DNA of 64,000 nucleotides, from assembly GCF_018320785.1 (NCBI RefSeq), contig NC_054875.1, positions 35,009,657 through 35,073,656 of the forward strand, written 5' to 3'. Made by a program: the position numbers and the translations under genes. Positions 13,326 through 56,600 of this stretch are shown piece after piece (the stretch's first letter is position 1; each line of letters starts with the position of its first letter). The stretch comes from Cheilinus undulatus (taxonomy: Eukaryota > Chordata > Actinopteri > Labriformes > Labridae). The notes below the pieces were generated by a model. That model searched no databases and was not told the DNA's origin. It worked only from the letters and a program-made list of their open reading frames with translations.

Positions 13326-13858
13326 GTAGTGTTGTGTGTTCAAAATGTGGTCTTGGGACCGGTCTCAAGACCACATTTTGAATACCTTGGTCTTGTCTCA
13401 GACTCAAGGGCATTTTTACTCTGTCTTGTCTCAGTCTCTGACTGGCTGAACTCGGGATTTTCCATTAAGACCAGCACTGATCTGCTATTCTTCTACTCAC
13501 TAATGTGATAATAAGGACAAGCACTTGCTAAAACAACAAAAAGCTACACCTGCAAAAACTTTGACATCAGTCTGTCTTACTTCTAGTCAGAAATACCTCT
13601 GAACACTTACTTTAGGCCTCATTCACTCAACAAATCTAGTTCAACATCTAATTTTCAGATATTTAGAATAATTCTGGACTTGTCAGTGGCTTTGAAATAC
13701 ATACAAGGATTTATTTTTTGCAAGAAGTTAGTTGAACAACTTTTTGAGATTTTTCTCGGTCTCGACCCCCAAAAGTCTTGGTCTCATCTTTGTCTTGGTG
13801 CACTCTGGTTTCCGGCAAGTCTTGGTCTCGGATAGTGTGGTCTTGAGTACAACACTAC
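13326..13858. mobile_element. Non-autonomous DNA transposon with TIRs and a long terminal palindrome
   Basis: The termini GTAGTGTTGTG and ACAACACTAC are inverted repeats. CCTTAT follows the right end and precedes the left end, which fits a short target duplication. The interior repeats GGTCTTG / TCTTGGTCTC motifs and carries a 44-bp palindrome at 13339-13382. No coding capacity. Confidence 0.6.
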
Positions 13859-13992
13859 CCTTATATGTGAAACTGCCCTTGGGTCAACCTTTGAGGGTCT
13901 GCCCCAGCAGCTAAGCACTAATGCTAATTTTTCTCCTTCAACAAACAGTACCAGATTCTTGCTCTAAATTCTGTATGTTATATTCATCAAAG

Positions 13993-14008
13993 CCTCAAGG
14001 GGGCGCTA
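13993..14008 (+). promoter_or_regulatory. CTCF-like motif
   Basis: CCTCAAGGGGGCGCTA fits the CTCF core (CCASYAGRKGGCR) with two departures (T at the A position, A at the Y position). It lies in unique-looking sequence 4 kb upstream of col2a1, in forward orientation. Binding is inferred from the motif only. Confidence 0.35.
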
Positions 14009-14205
14009 GTGTGGCACCCTATCTCTGTTTATAATTTAAGAATTAAATGTTTTCTGTTTTTTTTTTTCCTTTTATTTACTTCTTAAGTTTGTCTGATTTG
14101 AATCACACTGATACCAATCTTATTTCAGTAACGTTGCCACTTTGAGAATGTTGCAGCCTCTAGCATCTTATCCATCCTTTAATGATTCCCTTTTGTTAAT
14201 TACAG

Positions 14206-14770
14206 CCTGGACAACCAAATCAGGTTTACTTGAAGGACAGGATACATCGTGGAGACGGCCATCCTTCAGGACCTCTTGGGCCTCCTTCTCCCTGAGGTGG
14301 CTGCTGACTACCGTGCCATCCCTGCTTTGTGTGTACACAGAGGACTGAAGCCACCCCTCCCTTGCGGTCACTTTGCCGAAACCCAGACACCCTCTAGACC
14401 CCTGGAGCCTCTGTGCACCCGTACAGTTGTGAAAGGTCAGCCCCCCCATCACCACCCTCCGTCCGTCACTGCCATCTCTTCCCCTTCCCTTTCCCTCAAA
14501 CCAACCCCCCCACCTCCTCCTTCATCCTCTGAGCTTCCACACCCTTCCTCACCCACCAACCCCCATCCTCACCATGCAGCTATCCCACTGCCCTGCCATC
14601 TCGCAGCATTCCGCGGGCCGTGCACACAGAGGCCTATTGTGTGTGCTGGGAGACGGCAGAAGGCAGCATACAGTCAGAGCAGCAGAGAAAAAGGATGTGT
14701 AGAGCTGAAATGGACCCAGTATTCTTGCTGTACACTGATAGAGGAGATCTGTAGTAAAATTTGCTAAGGT
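14206..14770. other. GC-rich exon-like island, function unknown
   Basis: A 230-bp GC-rich block (14206-14435) is framed by a good acceptor (TTGTTAATTACAG) and a plausible donor (GTGAAAG|GTCAGC). A C/CT-rich tract runs to about 14600. All three plus frames across the block contain stops, so it cannot be an internal coding exon. It could be a non-coding or terminal exon, or a regulatory element. A 172-residue frame starting at 14249 is proline/histidine-rich and resembles no family I know. Confidence 0.3.
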
Positions 14771-16560
14771 GTTCACTGTTACCTCTGCAATATGGTATTC
14801 AAGAGCACTTGCTTTAACCTGTGCTTTAGATTCTACATCTGATCACTTGTAGGATGCTGTTCTATCTGTAGTCTCCCTTTATTGATACTTTCAATTATTT
14901 TGAACTCATCTTGTCTGGCATTCCTTTGGTTGTCTTTTAATGGTGAGAGATGAGATGCTTCCATCAGGGCGCAATCAACTTATCTCTTTTCACATGCTTG
15001 CATATCTGAATTATTTAAAGTATTTCTATTTTGGTCATCTGGCTTTTTTTACCCATTACACTGCAGGAAATTCTACCCTTTTTTTTAGAGATTTTAACTG
15101 TCTTAACATCTGTTAACATCTGTGCAAAAATTTGCCTTCTGAAATGTATCAAATTGAACCCCCATTCAAAAAATAAGACTTTATCCTCTTTTATGTTACA
15201 TAGCAACAATGTCTTGACCTCACACAGTAAACTAGGCAACATTTTGCTGGCACTGTATGCTCTCTTTATTGTCCAAAGGTCACAGGTTATTGATTCAGCT
15301 GGGCAACTGGCTGAATTCCTGAAATGTTTTCATTGGTGGACTTGTCAGCTTCCACATGTCCTATTTACTGACGGGGATCCTATGAACCCAAATCAGATTA
15401 CTACACTACAAACTTTTTGCTGATCTCTGCCTTTGATACAACTTGAATTCACCAAACTCAAAGACCTTGTAGACGAGAGCTTAAATGAGGAGGGCTGGTT
15501 CAGATCTTTCTTTCCTGTATGTGGAATGAGGGGGGCTCTGTAGAAGTCGTGACCCTGGAATTACTGTGCCTCTCCCGTGACAAAGACCCCCTTTCAAGCT
15601 CATTCACCTGGGCTATCTAGAGCGAGGTATATGATAAAGATCACACAGACGTTTCATCAACCTCCTGGCTTTGCTCTACAATAGCTAATTCTGGCATAGA
15701 TGTGCTATTTTGTCAGAACTTCTACTGAAACTAAAAAAATACTTTTAACAGACATACTGGGCAGTTAAAGTGGGTATAAAGATAAGATAAAACATATCAG
15801 CTTAATACATAAACTAACATATATTCTAACTCCTGAGAGGGAAAAACAAAGAATTTCCTTGAATCCAAACCACAGCGGGATTGTTCTTTTAAGGGGATCT
15901 CACAACCTCTTGTCAATGGTCTTTGTCCAAACAGACAAGGCCCTCAGAAAGTTTGACTGCAATGTGAACATGACATAACTGCACTGTTCATTGGTCAGCT
16001 TGAGACTTTCAGGTTGCCCAAGGAGCCGCAGAATAATCCATAATCCAAGAGATTAGACTGAAACAAACAACCCCGCTGACCTGGTGTGGGTTCCCATAAC
16101 CTAAGGGGTTTAACTGAGAGGGCATCTCATTTTACAACAAAAAATTAAGCACTTATATTTCATTCCTCTTTTGAAAATTGGAAAAGTCCCATACAGCAGA
16201 GCTGGATCTGGTAGAAAAGAAAATCTAGTGATAGAAAAGCAATGCTTTGTCTGTAAGCATCATATTCAGTAGCTCAATATCATATTATATAATAATAATA
16301 ATAATAATAATTGCAAATAATATTATTTGCAATTATTCTTCCTAACTTCTATACTTTGAATAAGACAGGTACAATAAGACCAATGTAGGACTGCAAAGAT
16401 TAGGTTTAGAAAACATGTAGATTTTAAAACCTGCCAACATATTTTCATTGAGAAAATATATTTCTGCAATTTAGATGTTGTCTGCCGTCTTTGGTAATTA
16501 CAACAAGACCTTAATGTCACTTAGTATTTACTTGAACAATACAGAAGACTATAATTGACT
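14771..16560. other. Intergenic DNA, no gene seen
   Basis: AT-rich sequence without recognisable coding potential. A short (AAT)n run sits at 16288-16310. The parts near 15480-15660 and 15890-16100 are less repetitive and could hold regulatory DNA of col2a1; I see no specific motif to prove it. Confidence 0.4.
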
Positions 16561-16574
16561 ATTGACTATAATTC

Positions 16575-17351
16575 GGGCTGTCAACATTAATGGATTAATC
16601 ATGCTTAGCTAAGGTTGTCAGTTAGTGCATTAATTTCTTTGAATAACCGCATGTTTTATTGCCCCTTTCTGCACACCTTGGTTAAGCCACTGTAGCGTCT
16701 CCCTGCAGGCACAGTGATGTAGCTTCACCTCACGTTATTAGATATTTCACTTTTCCTGTTTCTTCTAGGGCTGTCAAAAGATTAAAATCCTAAATCATGA
16801 TTAATCTCAGGATTTCTATGGTTAATCACGATTAATCTCACCATTTTTAATTAAGAACTTTTTGAGTCTTTTTGGATCCTTCTGCTGTCTTAAACTTAGG
16901 GTAATTGGCTTCCTGTTTGGATACAGACCTGCTTTTATAGGTAGTTCAAAGATTAAAACATGAACTTAACCATGGAAAAGGAATTTGTTATGGATCTTTA
17001 AAGAAATGAAACAAGGTTCAGATGACTTTTGATTTATCCACTCAGCTGTCTGTGAGTTTTTTTAAACTGAAAAGATACTTCAAGGAGCAGTGGTGGATGA
17101 TTAAAGAAAACGAGTGCACTAATTGTGGATCTTAATGAATTGCAATAACTCAATTACTCTTGACAGCCCTGGATCCTTTATTTCCTTTTCAATCTATAAC
17201 AGATTCCTTTTTCCATGGCTTAGCTCTTTTTATAGTCCTCAATCTACTCAAAAGTCAGTCTGTAACTGAGTTTCCAAAAAGGGGAGAATAATCACAACCC
17301 TCAAATTCTGAGATTAATTTTCATTAAAAACATACAATTGTTTGACAGCCC
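16575..17351. mobile_element. Nested hAT-like elements with GGGCTGTCAA termini
   Basis: Two pairs of identical inverted termini are nested. The outer pair is GGGCTGTCAA at 16575 with TTGACAGCCC ending at 17351. The inner pair is GGGCTGTCAA at 16768 with TGACAGCCC ending at 17169. The text just inside both left ends contains GATTAATC-like blocks, so the two are related. Either one element inserted into a relative, or an internal terminus was duplicated. No open frame. Confidence 0.55.
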
Positions 17352-17839
17352 TAATTGTAATCGTTTGGATGGTCATTACCTTTATGTACCAAACTTATAC
17401 ACTTTGATGTATTTGACTTAATTGTGTACCCAACTCACCATCTCTACTTAAGTTTTATTAGGGTGGTCTACAGGAAAGCTATTTTAAATCACTAATAGGC
17501 CATAGTGGCACAGAAAAAATCTAAATCCATCTGAAAGTTTCTCAATCTATCCTTTTAGTCAGCTCTGAGATTTTTTTGTTCACAGTGGCATGTGGTCAAG
17601 CCAGAGCCTGACCTTTGTTCTGCTACTTGTAGCTCCTTTTTTAATGTGAAAGTGAAGGTGCATCTCTTGGCCAGGCCAGGCCAAGCAGGTCAAGGGAAGA
17701 AGGAGGGCTTGAGTTAAAAAAAATCCCTGGGAGAGTAGATGCTGCTGGATTGAAGGGGAGGGAAATGAGGTTCAGGTTTCAGCCTGACAGGGGGTCTGGG
17801 GGAAGGACTGGTATTTTGGAATATACGAAGATCCATACA

Positions 17840-18058
17840 AGGCACAGTGGACATAAAACCGCGGTGCTTGCCCTGACGCGGTGGGTGCAGAGTGCCAGCT
17901 GGGGCCCCGCGTTGGATTCCACTTAGATTTTCGGAGGGTTTGACTGCATGGTGCCATAAGTCTCTGGGATCACACACTCAACACACCACTGACTGAAAGC
18001 CTGGTCTCTTCCATCCCTTCACTTCTCACCCAAGCTACTGCATGTCTAATATTTAGAC
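17840..18058 (+). promoter_or_regulatory. col2a1 proximal promoter and 5' leader
   Basis: A TATA-like CATAAAA lies at 17852-17858 inside a locally GC-rich stretch (CCGCGGTGC, CGCGGTGGGTGC), which would put the transcription start near 17880. The leader then holds two minimal upstream ORFs: ATG GTG CCA TAA from 17948 and ATG TCT AAT ATT TAG from 18042, the second ending two bases before the main ATG. The start site is inferred, not shown. Confidence 0.45.

Positions 18059-18074
<16 letters not shown>
18029..18074 (+). promoter_or_regulatory. Collagen 5' stem-loop enclosing the start codon
   Basis: CATGTCTAA (18041-18049) and TTAGACATG (18053-18061) form a perfect 9-bp stem with a 3-nt loop; the main ATG is the last three bases of the right arm. 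An outer, bulged stem pairs CAAGCT (18031-18036) with AGCTTTG (18065-18071), separated by small internal bulges. This is the architecture of the 5' stem-loop in COL1A1, COL1A2 and COL3A1 mRNAs, bound by LARP6, where one upstream ATG lies in the left arm and the start ATG in the right. The stem sequence also fixes the N-terminal residues MFSFVD, shared with COL1A1. Function in col2a1 is inferred. Confidence 0.7.
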
Positions 18075-50565
<32,491 letters not shown>

Positions 50566-52330
50566 AGTGGAATATCACAATGGCCCCCCAAAAGAACACA
50601 GGAAATAAATAAACTCAACCATGAAACACTACACACATACACACACTTCCACAATAAAGACAACTGGAAATTAGAAAAGAAAATTGATACTTTTTCTCTC
50701 ACAACGAAGTGCTCTCCAAGTCGTATTCCCTGGATGTTAGCACTGAAGGGCACCGGCAATATCTGTACACCACACCAGCATTCTCTGTCAACCCGCTTCC
50801 TGAGATCCAGTCATGTTTCCCATGGCCCGACGTTGACGGGAATGAGTCCGAGCCAGGAGGAAGAGGGACCGAGCGAACAAGTTATGGAGAACAGAAACAT
50901 GACTTGATGTCACTTATTTATTGTCTAACCTAAATGGGCAGAGTTGAGGTAGGACTGGACGGGTTCACTTTGTAAGTAAGACAAGCCCCCCCCCCCTTTT
51001 TTTTTCCACTACAGAAGAGCCGCACAGCCTCTGTCCCAGTCCTACTCCACCTCCCTCCCTCCCTGTTTCCCTCCTGACACACATTTGGAATCAGTGTAGA
51101 CAAATATGAATATTCTCAGTAAATAAAACCAGATCCGGGTGCTCCAGGCCTGTCCATCACCAGCCGGAGCAAAACCTTTACTGTGTATTATAAACCCTTG
51201 GTTCTATTGTTGTAAAAGTCTGTGTTTATAAGCAACCAGATGGTTTTATATATATTTCCACATTATGTGTGTACATGTGTCTATATGCACACCAACACTT
51301 TTGGAAAGTGAGGTTACATTTGGGATGTGTGTTTCGATGTCCTGTACCCCTTGACTGCCCATCAGAGAAAGGCCCAGCTCTTATCCAAAAAATTAGCTTT
51401 GACAAATTTGAAGGAAATTAGTTTTGCTTTTTGTTATTGTAGTCATCCAGATTGTGTAAAGCTACCTCACGCTGACAAACTAAAGTGAAAATGTTGAGTT
51501 CACATCTGAGCTGACCAGAATATTTGCTTTTTAGGTGGATCTGGGGCTGTCTGTGCTTTGGGTTTCTCTCTCTTCAGAAGGTGCTATGAGTTCTGTCATT
51601 CAAACTCCCCCTCCATCCCAACCCTAATTCCCACTAGCCTCACACCACACACTCACACTCCACCCTGCAGGAGGGGTGCAGGTGGGTTAAGACAGGGAGA
51701 CAGGGGCTACACAGAGGCCTCCTCTGGAGTCCAGAACCCCCAAAGCTGAACGTGGGACTCCAAGGGCGGACACTCAAAAACAACCAGGGTGGGATGTCTG
51801 TGTGTGTGTGAGGGCGTGTACATTTTTTGAACTAATTTTATTATGATCATTTTTGTTTTTATTTTGTTACACTTCTAATTGATGTAAATTGGAAATAAAA
51901 GGAAAACCGAATGGAGAATGAAGTTGATTTTTAATTGAGTTTTGAATAAAAACAGAAATGGCGTGAGGACGTATTTCTTTTTTCAACAGAATCATTTCAG
52001 TGTTTGTTTTTGGTTTTATTTGTATTTCATGAAGTCAGTTATTCTAGACTGTGAGTGCAAAGTCTGTGTGTATGAGTGTATGAAAGCTAAAGACTGTGAC
52101 GCAAGTGTGTGTATTTTAATATGAGGACCAAAAGTACTGTATTCATTCTGCGGTTTTCAGGGTGGGGTGGGGGCAGAGTGGGCTCCTGTTTGTCTGAACT
52201 TTTAGGCTTAAATAAAGAACATTTTGTCGACTTGAATCCAGTATTTTATAGAGCAAAAGTGCCGGGAAGCTTTGGATGTTGATAAGCCTCCTCTCTGGTC
52301 TTTTCTTGGTAATAAATACTTGCTTTTCAT
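50566..52330 (+). other. col2a1 3' UTR and candidate poly(A) signals
   Basis: AATAAA hexamers on the plus strand lie at 50604/50608, 51894, 51945, 52211 and 52311. The first pair is only about 40 bases after the stop, so a longer UTR ending near 51.9 or 52.2 kb is more likely. Alternative ends are possible. A C(10)T(10) run lies near 50988-51007 and a GT-rich tract near 51800. No reading frame of note. Confidence 0.5.
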
Positions 52331-52599
52331 AAAGACACTTGTCAATTATGAACTAAAAACAAAACCAGTGAAAGAACTTTTTAATAACAGGAAACTCATT
52401 CTGAGCTGATAAAAGCAATAAAATCCATTTATAAAGCCATTTTAAAAAGTTTTGGAGTGGGGCTAAACAGCTCTAATAGACTGCCTTAAACTGATGTTGA
52501 ATGAACTGTCGGTAGTTCGGACTGCAATGTCTGAAAGTAGTTTTTTTTTTTCTTCGAAAAATTAAGAGAAGCTGAATTTAAAATATCTTTGTCTGCCAT

Positions 52600-53310
52600 A
52601 TTATGATGCTTATGGCATCTACAGCTGCATATAGAAATTTGAATATCTTTTTGGTTATAGCCTTAATGATTAAGGCTTACAGCTCAGAGACATAAAAATT
52701 CCACTATCCCAAAATATTAGAATATAGTGGAAAAGTCCAATTTGCAAAGGTTTCCTAAACCTTCATTCTCTCACTCCGGTGCAGTACAACCACAATCATG
52801 GGAAAGACTGCTGACCTGACAAATGTCCAGCAGACAATCATAGACACCCCTCACAAGGAGGGTGAGCCACAGGTCAGTGCTGAAAGAGCATGCTGTGCTC
52901 AGAGGCTGCATCAAAACATTTACATAAAAAAGTTGACTGGAAGGGAAAGGCGTGGTAAGAAAAGGTGCACAAGCAACAGGAATGAGCTCAACCTTCAGAG
53001 GATCAGCAAACAAAGCGGATTCAAGAACTCACAAAGAGCCACCTGAGGATGGAATCACTGGATCAAGAGCCCCCACACACAGACGTGTCCAGGAAATGGA
53101 CTGAGTGTGTTCCTAGTGCCGATGGACTGGTATTTAGTGATAGTGGATTTTTGTGAGCCCAAGCCATAACTATCAACATGAATACAAAAAGGTCTTGAAA
53201 TATTTCACTTTGTAATGATGAATCAAAAAAGTATGGACGTTTCACTTCTTAAATTAAATCACAGGAAAAACACTTTTTATGATGTTCTATGTCTTTTTAG
53301 ATAACCCTGC
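52600..53310 (+). pseudogene. Tc1/mariner-like transposase relic
   Basis: The frame from 52798 gives MGKTADLTNVQQTIIDTPHK and later KKLTGRERRGKKRCTSNR, then SKQSGFKNSQRAT. This is the N-terminal helix-turn-helix DNA-binding half of a fish Tc1-like transposase. The frame is disrupted after this, the catalytic DDE part is missing, and non-coding tail sequence with GAAATATTTCACTTTGTAAT follows. It lies between the convergent 3' ends of col2a1 and aaas and cannot be active. Confidence 0.7.
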
Positions 53311-53593
53311 ATGTACAGATACGTGAAGCTCTTTTACCTCAAACAAAATGAATGCTCTCAGAAAATTTCATTGACAGTAAAGTGTGACACATTATGCTGT
53401 AGTCAGTTAATTTCATATGTGCAGGGAAATGCTTTATTGATAGAGCACTTGATTGAGAAGATCAGCGTGTTTTATGCCCATCTTTAATGAACCCTCTGCC
53501 CCCCAGCGAACAAGCCGGCTACCACCTTAACTGTTTTCCTGCTGGAAACTCTGCAGTAAAAATAAGTATCAGTATTCTATGAACTTCTACACA

Positions 53594-53607
53594 TTTATTG
53601 ATTTATT
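53594..53607 (-). terminator. aaas poly(A) signals
   Basis: Two AATAAA hexamers on the minus strand (53607-53602 and 53599-53594) lie about 47-60 bases after the aaas stop. They predict a very short 3' UTR. Confidence 0.5.
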
Positions 53608-53653
53608 AATTGGAGAGATAATAAAATGACTTTTGTGAACATGATATTGTCAG

Positions 53654-56600
53654 TCAAGATGTAAGCTCTGTAAAAAGCGACTGATTGGTGAAGTCCGCAG
53701 GTCGGGCTTGAGGTCGTGGCAGAGAAGGACTTCCACTGAGACCGAACTGAGGGATGCCCGCACTCAGGAAGTAGAAAGGCACGTGGGTGATTCTTCCGCT
53801 GGACCAACACTGAGAACAGAGAGGAAAGTTGCTGTCAGTTTCAAGGAGCACAAAGGCTGAGGCAACACTGAAAACTCATGTGCAAGACCATTCTACAGGA
53901 CCACCAAGACACAACCCTGACTTTCTAAGACACATTTATACATTAAGTACACATTTAAACCTGTTAATAATCCTACCATCCAAAGTATAGTGGAAATAAA
54001 AACAATCATTTATTATCATACAACATTTCTAATAATTTAAGGCAGTTTAGAACAAATAATCCAGTACTAATTCTACATATTTCAGTGCATCTTGGACCAG
54101 TCTAAGCTATAGAAAACGGATGAATGTGTTGAAAAACTATGCTTAAAACCTCCCCAATATGAAATAACAAGCTCTCTAGCTACTGTAGCAAGCAGGCAAA
54201 AACAAAATTAACAGCCTTGTGAACTCAATCCACTGTCAAAACAATTCTAGTTTTTAATACACTGCATAAAAAAACAGTTATTTTTAATATCGTCTTTAGC
54301 AGAGATATGGAAACATGACACGGTAGGGCAGAACTAACCACAGTGAGCAAAGCTCCATGCTTAAAATTTGGATGGAACTGCATCAGTCTTGGCTCTGCGC
54401 CAGGCTCCCCTTGGACAAAACCACTAAAAGTAGAAACACCAGACACAATTAGTACAAAGAGTAGTATTATCCATGATGACAGAAAAATGTTGGGCTCTAT
54501 AAATATAAATTCAAAAATGCAGACAAGTGCTAACCATGGCAAAAGCTCAAAAATGGGGTTGGTTCTTGTTTTGAAGACAGCTATGACTGCTGGCCGGGCT
54601 GCTGCCTGAGAATCACCTGAGAGAAAACAAACACTTAGATAAGTTGTTGAGAAATACGGTGAAACACTGACAGGTTTCATGGTGTCAAAGAAAAGAAGTG
54701 AGACAAACCTTTGAGAAGCACAGCAAGCCTCTCCCCTGTTGGGTCCCAAGCTAAAGACTGGATCTCTCCACCAATGCTGACAAAAAATTCAAGCAGAGGT
54801 CAGTTACACTGACTGTACCAACTGTGAGCTAAATTGATGATTAGTGCTCATTAAGAACAGGAATGCAGCACTTCAAAGCCCTGCTTTTTTAATGCAGGAA
54901 GGCTAAAAGACAAACAAAAGAGTTTGGAGCTCTTACATGATGTCTCCATCTGGTGTGTTAAAGGTCGTCTCTGATAGGTCAGCCACCACTGCTGCTGCCT
55001 GTGGCCCCTTTGACGTGCATGTAGGAACTCCTGCAGAATAACAAGCACAGCATACAGATTAGCTCATTCATAAATACTAATTCGCCTGTTAGCAAGTCTA
55101 GGAGTGTGCTCAGCTCCTCAGGCTTTCATTGTAAGACACAACAATAAATTGTTCTAATTTAATGTGGTTTCAGTGTATTACGGACTTTTTTATTTTGCAC
55201 AAGCAATAAAAAAAAATCACGAATAGCAGTAATCTGGTAACGTCTGTTTACTTAAATGCCATTGGCAGCTACAGATGAAATATCAGTAACTTGAAGCGTC
55301 ATCTCTTACTCCTCGGACTGCCTCAAGCAGCAAGGGAGCACTTGAAATAGATCATGCTATAAGTCCATATGAATAAGGCTGTGTGTAAAATAAAACAACT
55401 GATTAATGTGTATAAAGAAAAACAAAAAACCTGGGGCATCAGTGAAAGTCAGAGCATAGATGACCATCTCTCCTTGTACTGTGAAGAGAAGTCGACTCCC
55501 ATCTGGACTCCAACAGCCAGACTGATCAAATAAATGTAAAATATCAAATACATGATTCACAAAAAAAGTTAAATTGAACATGTACTCTCAAATATGGTTG
55601 GTTCTCACCTGGCAGCGTCCTTTCAAACATGGCCAGCGCTCACATGTCCACATCCTGGTCTCCCAAACCCTGAAGAGAGAAGCTTTGCTTTTTCATCTGT
55701 TCAAACTTCACTTTTGTTTCTACTTATTTCAAAGCACTTACCAACCTCCAAGTTATAAACATTCAAATGCTCATTAATATTCACGAGAGGTGATACGGCT
55801 TCTTTCACAGAAGTCCACAGGGAACAGAATGAGATCAGTAAAATCTTGTGAAACTTTCTTTCTAACCTGAAAAGTGAAGATGGTGTCGAGGCCAGGACGT
55901 GGCTCCCATCAGGGGACCAGGACAGGAAGGTGACTCCGCCTCCTCCGACACGCTGAAGAGAGACACAGGTTTCTGAAGCTACATCCCAAACCTGAAACAC
56001 AGGTGGATACCAGAGTGAGATTAGAGACATAAGCGAGAAAGGACTTGTAGAAACGTTGCAAATCATTTCTTGTACCATCATTGAGGTGTCCACAGGTGAG
56101 GCAGACACAAGGAGAGAGCCGCTTGGAGACCAAGCGATGGAGGTGACGGGAGAGTGGCCTGGGTGTGACAGGACTTGAGCACAGCCAGAGGAAGGTCTGA
56201 ATGTGCAGAGAGCATGAAAAGAATTACAAAATAGAGTAGAAATAACCAGAAACTGATGGCAATCATTAGGCTTACATGTTCTTAGAATATAAATATAAAT
56301 CTAACAATATTTCCTAGAAGGTTCATCTGTTAATCTTATCTAGGCCCAGGTAAGTGTCAGTTATTAATGTACATCAACCTATTACAAAGAAAGAAATTAA
56401 TCAAAGTTAATTTAAGTTTTAGATAATGATGAGACTAATAATAATGAGACTTTCCAATTTTGAGTCCATAAGCTCTGTAGGCACTGGTTACCAGTAGTGA
56501 CTAATTTTGCTCAAGAGCAAAATACCAAAGTTTACATACCGGGTCGACAGCGAGCAGGGGTCCACATGCCAGACCAACAAACAGTTTTGACAAGCAACAG

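Noticed and set aside
14249-14767. 172-residue plus-strand frame
   Set aside because: Proline/histidine low-complexity run from C-rich DNA, no family resemblance, and the ATG is not in a supported exon.
54225-54749. 174-residue minus-strand frame
   Set aside because: Reads through aaas exons 14-15 and the intron between them; splice sites and human homology define the real exons.
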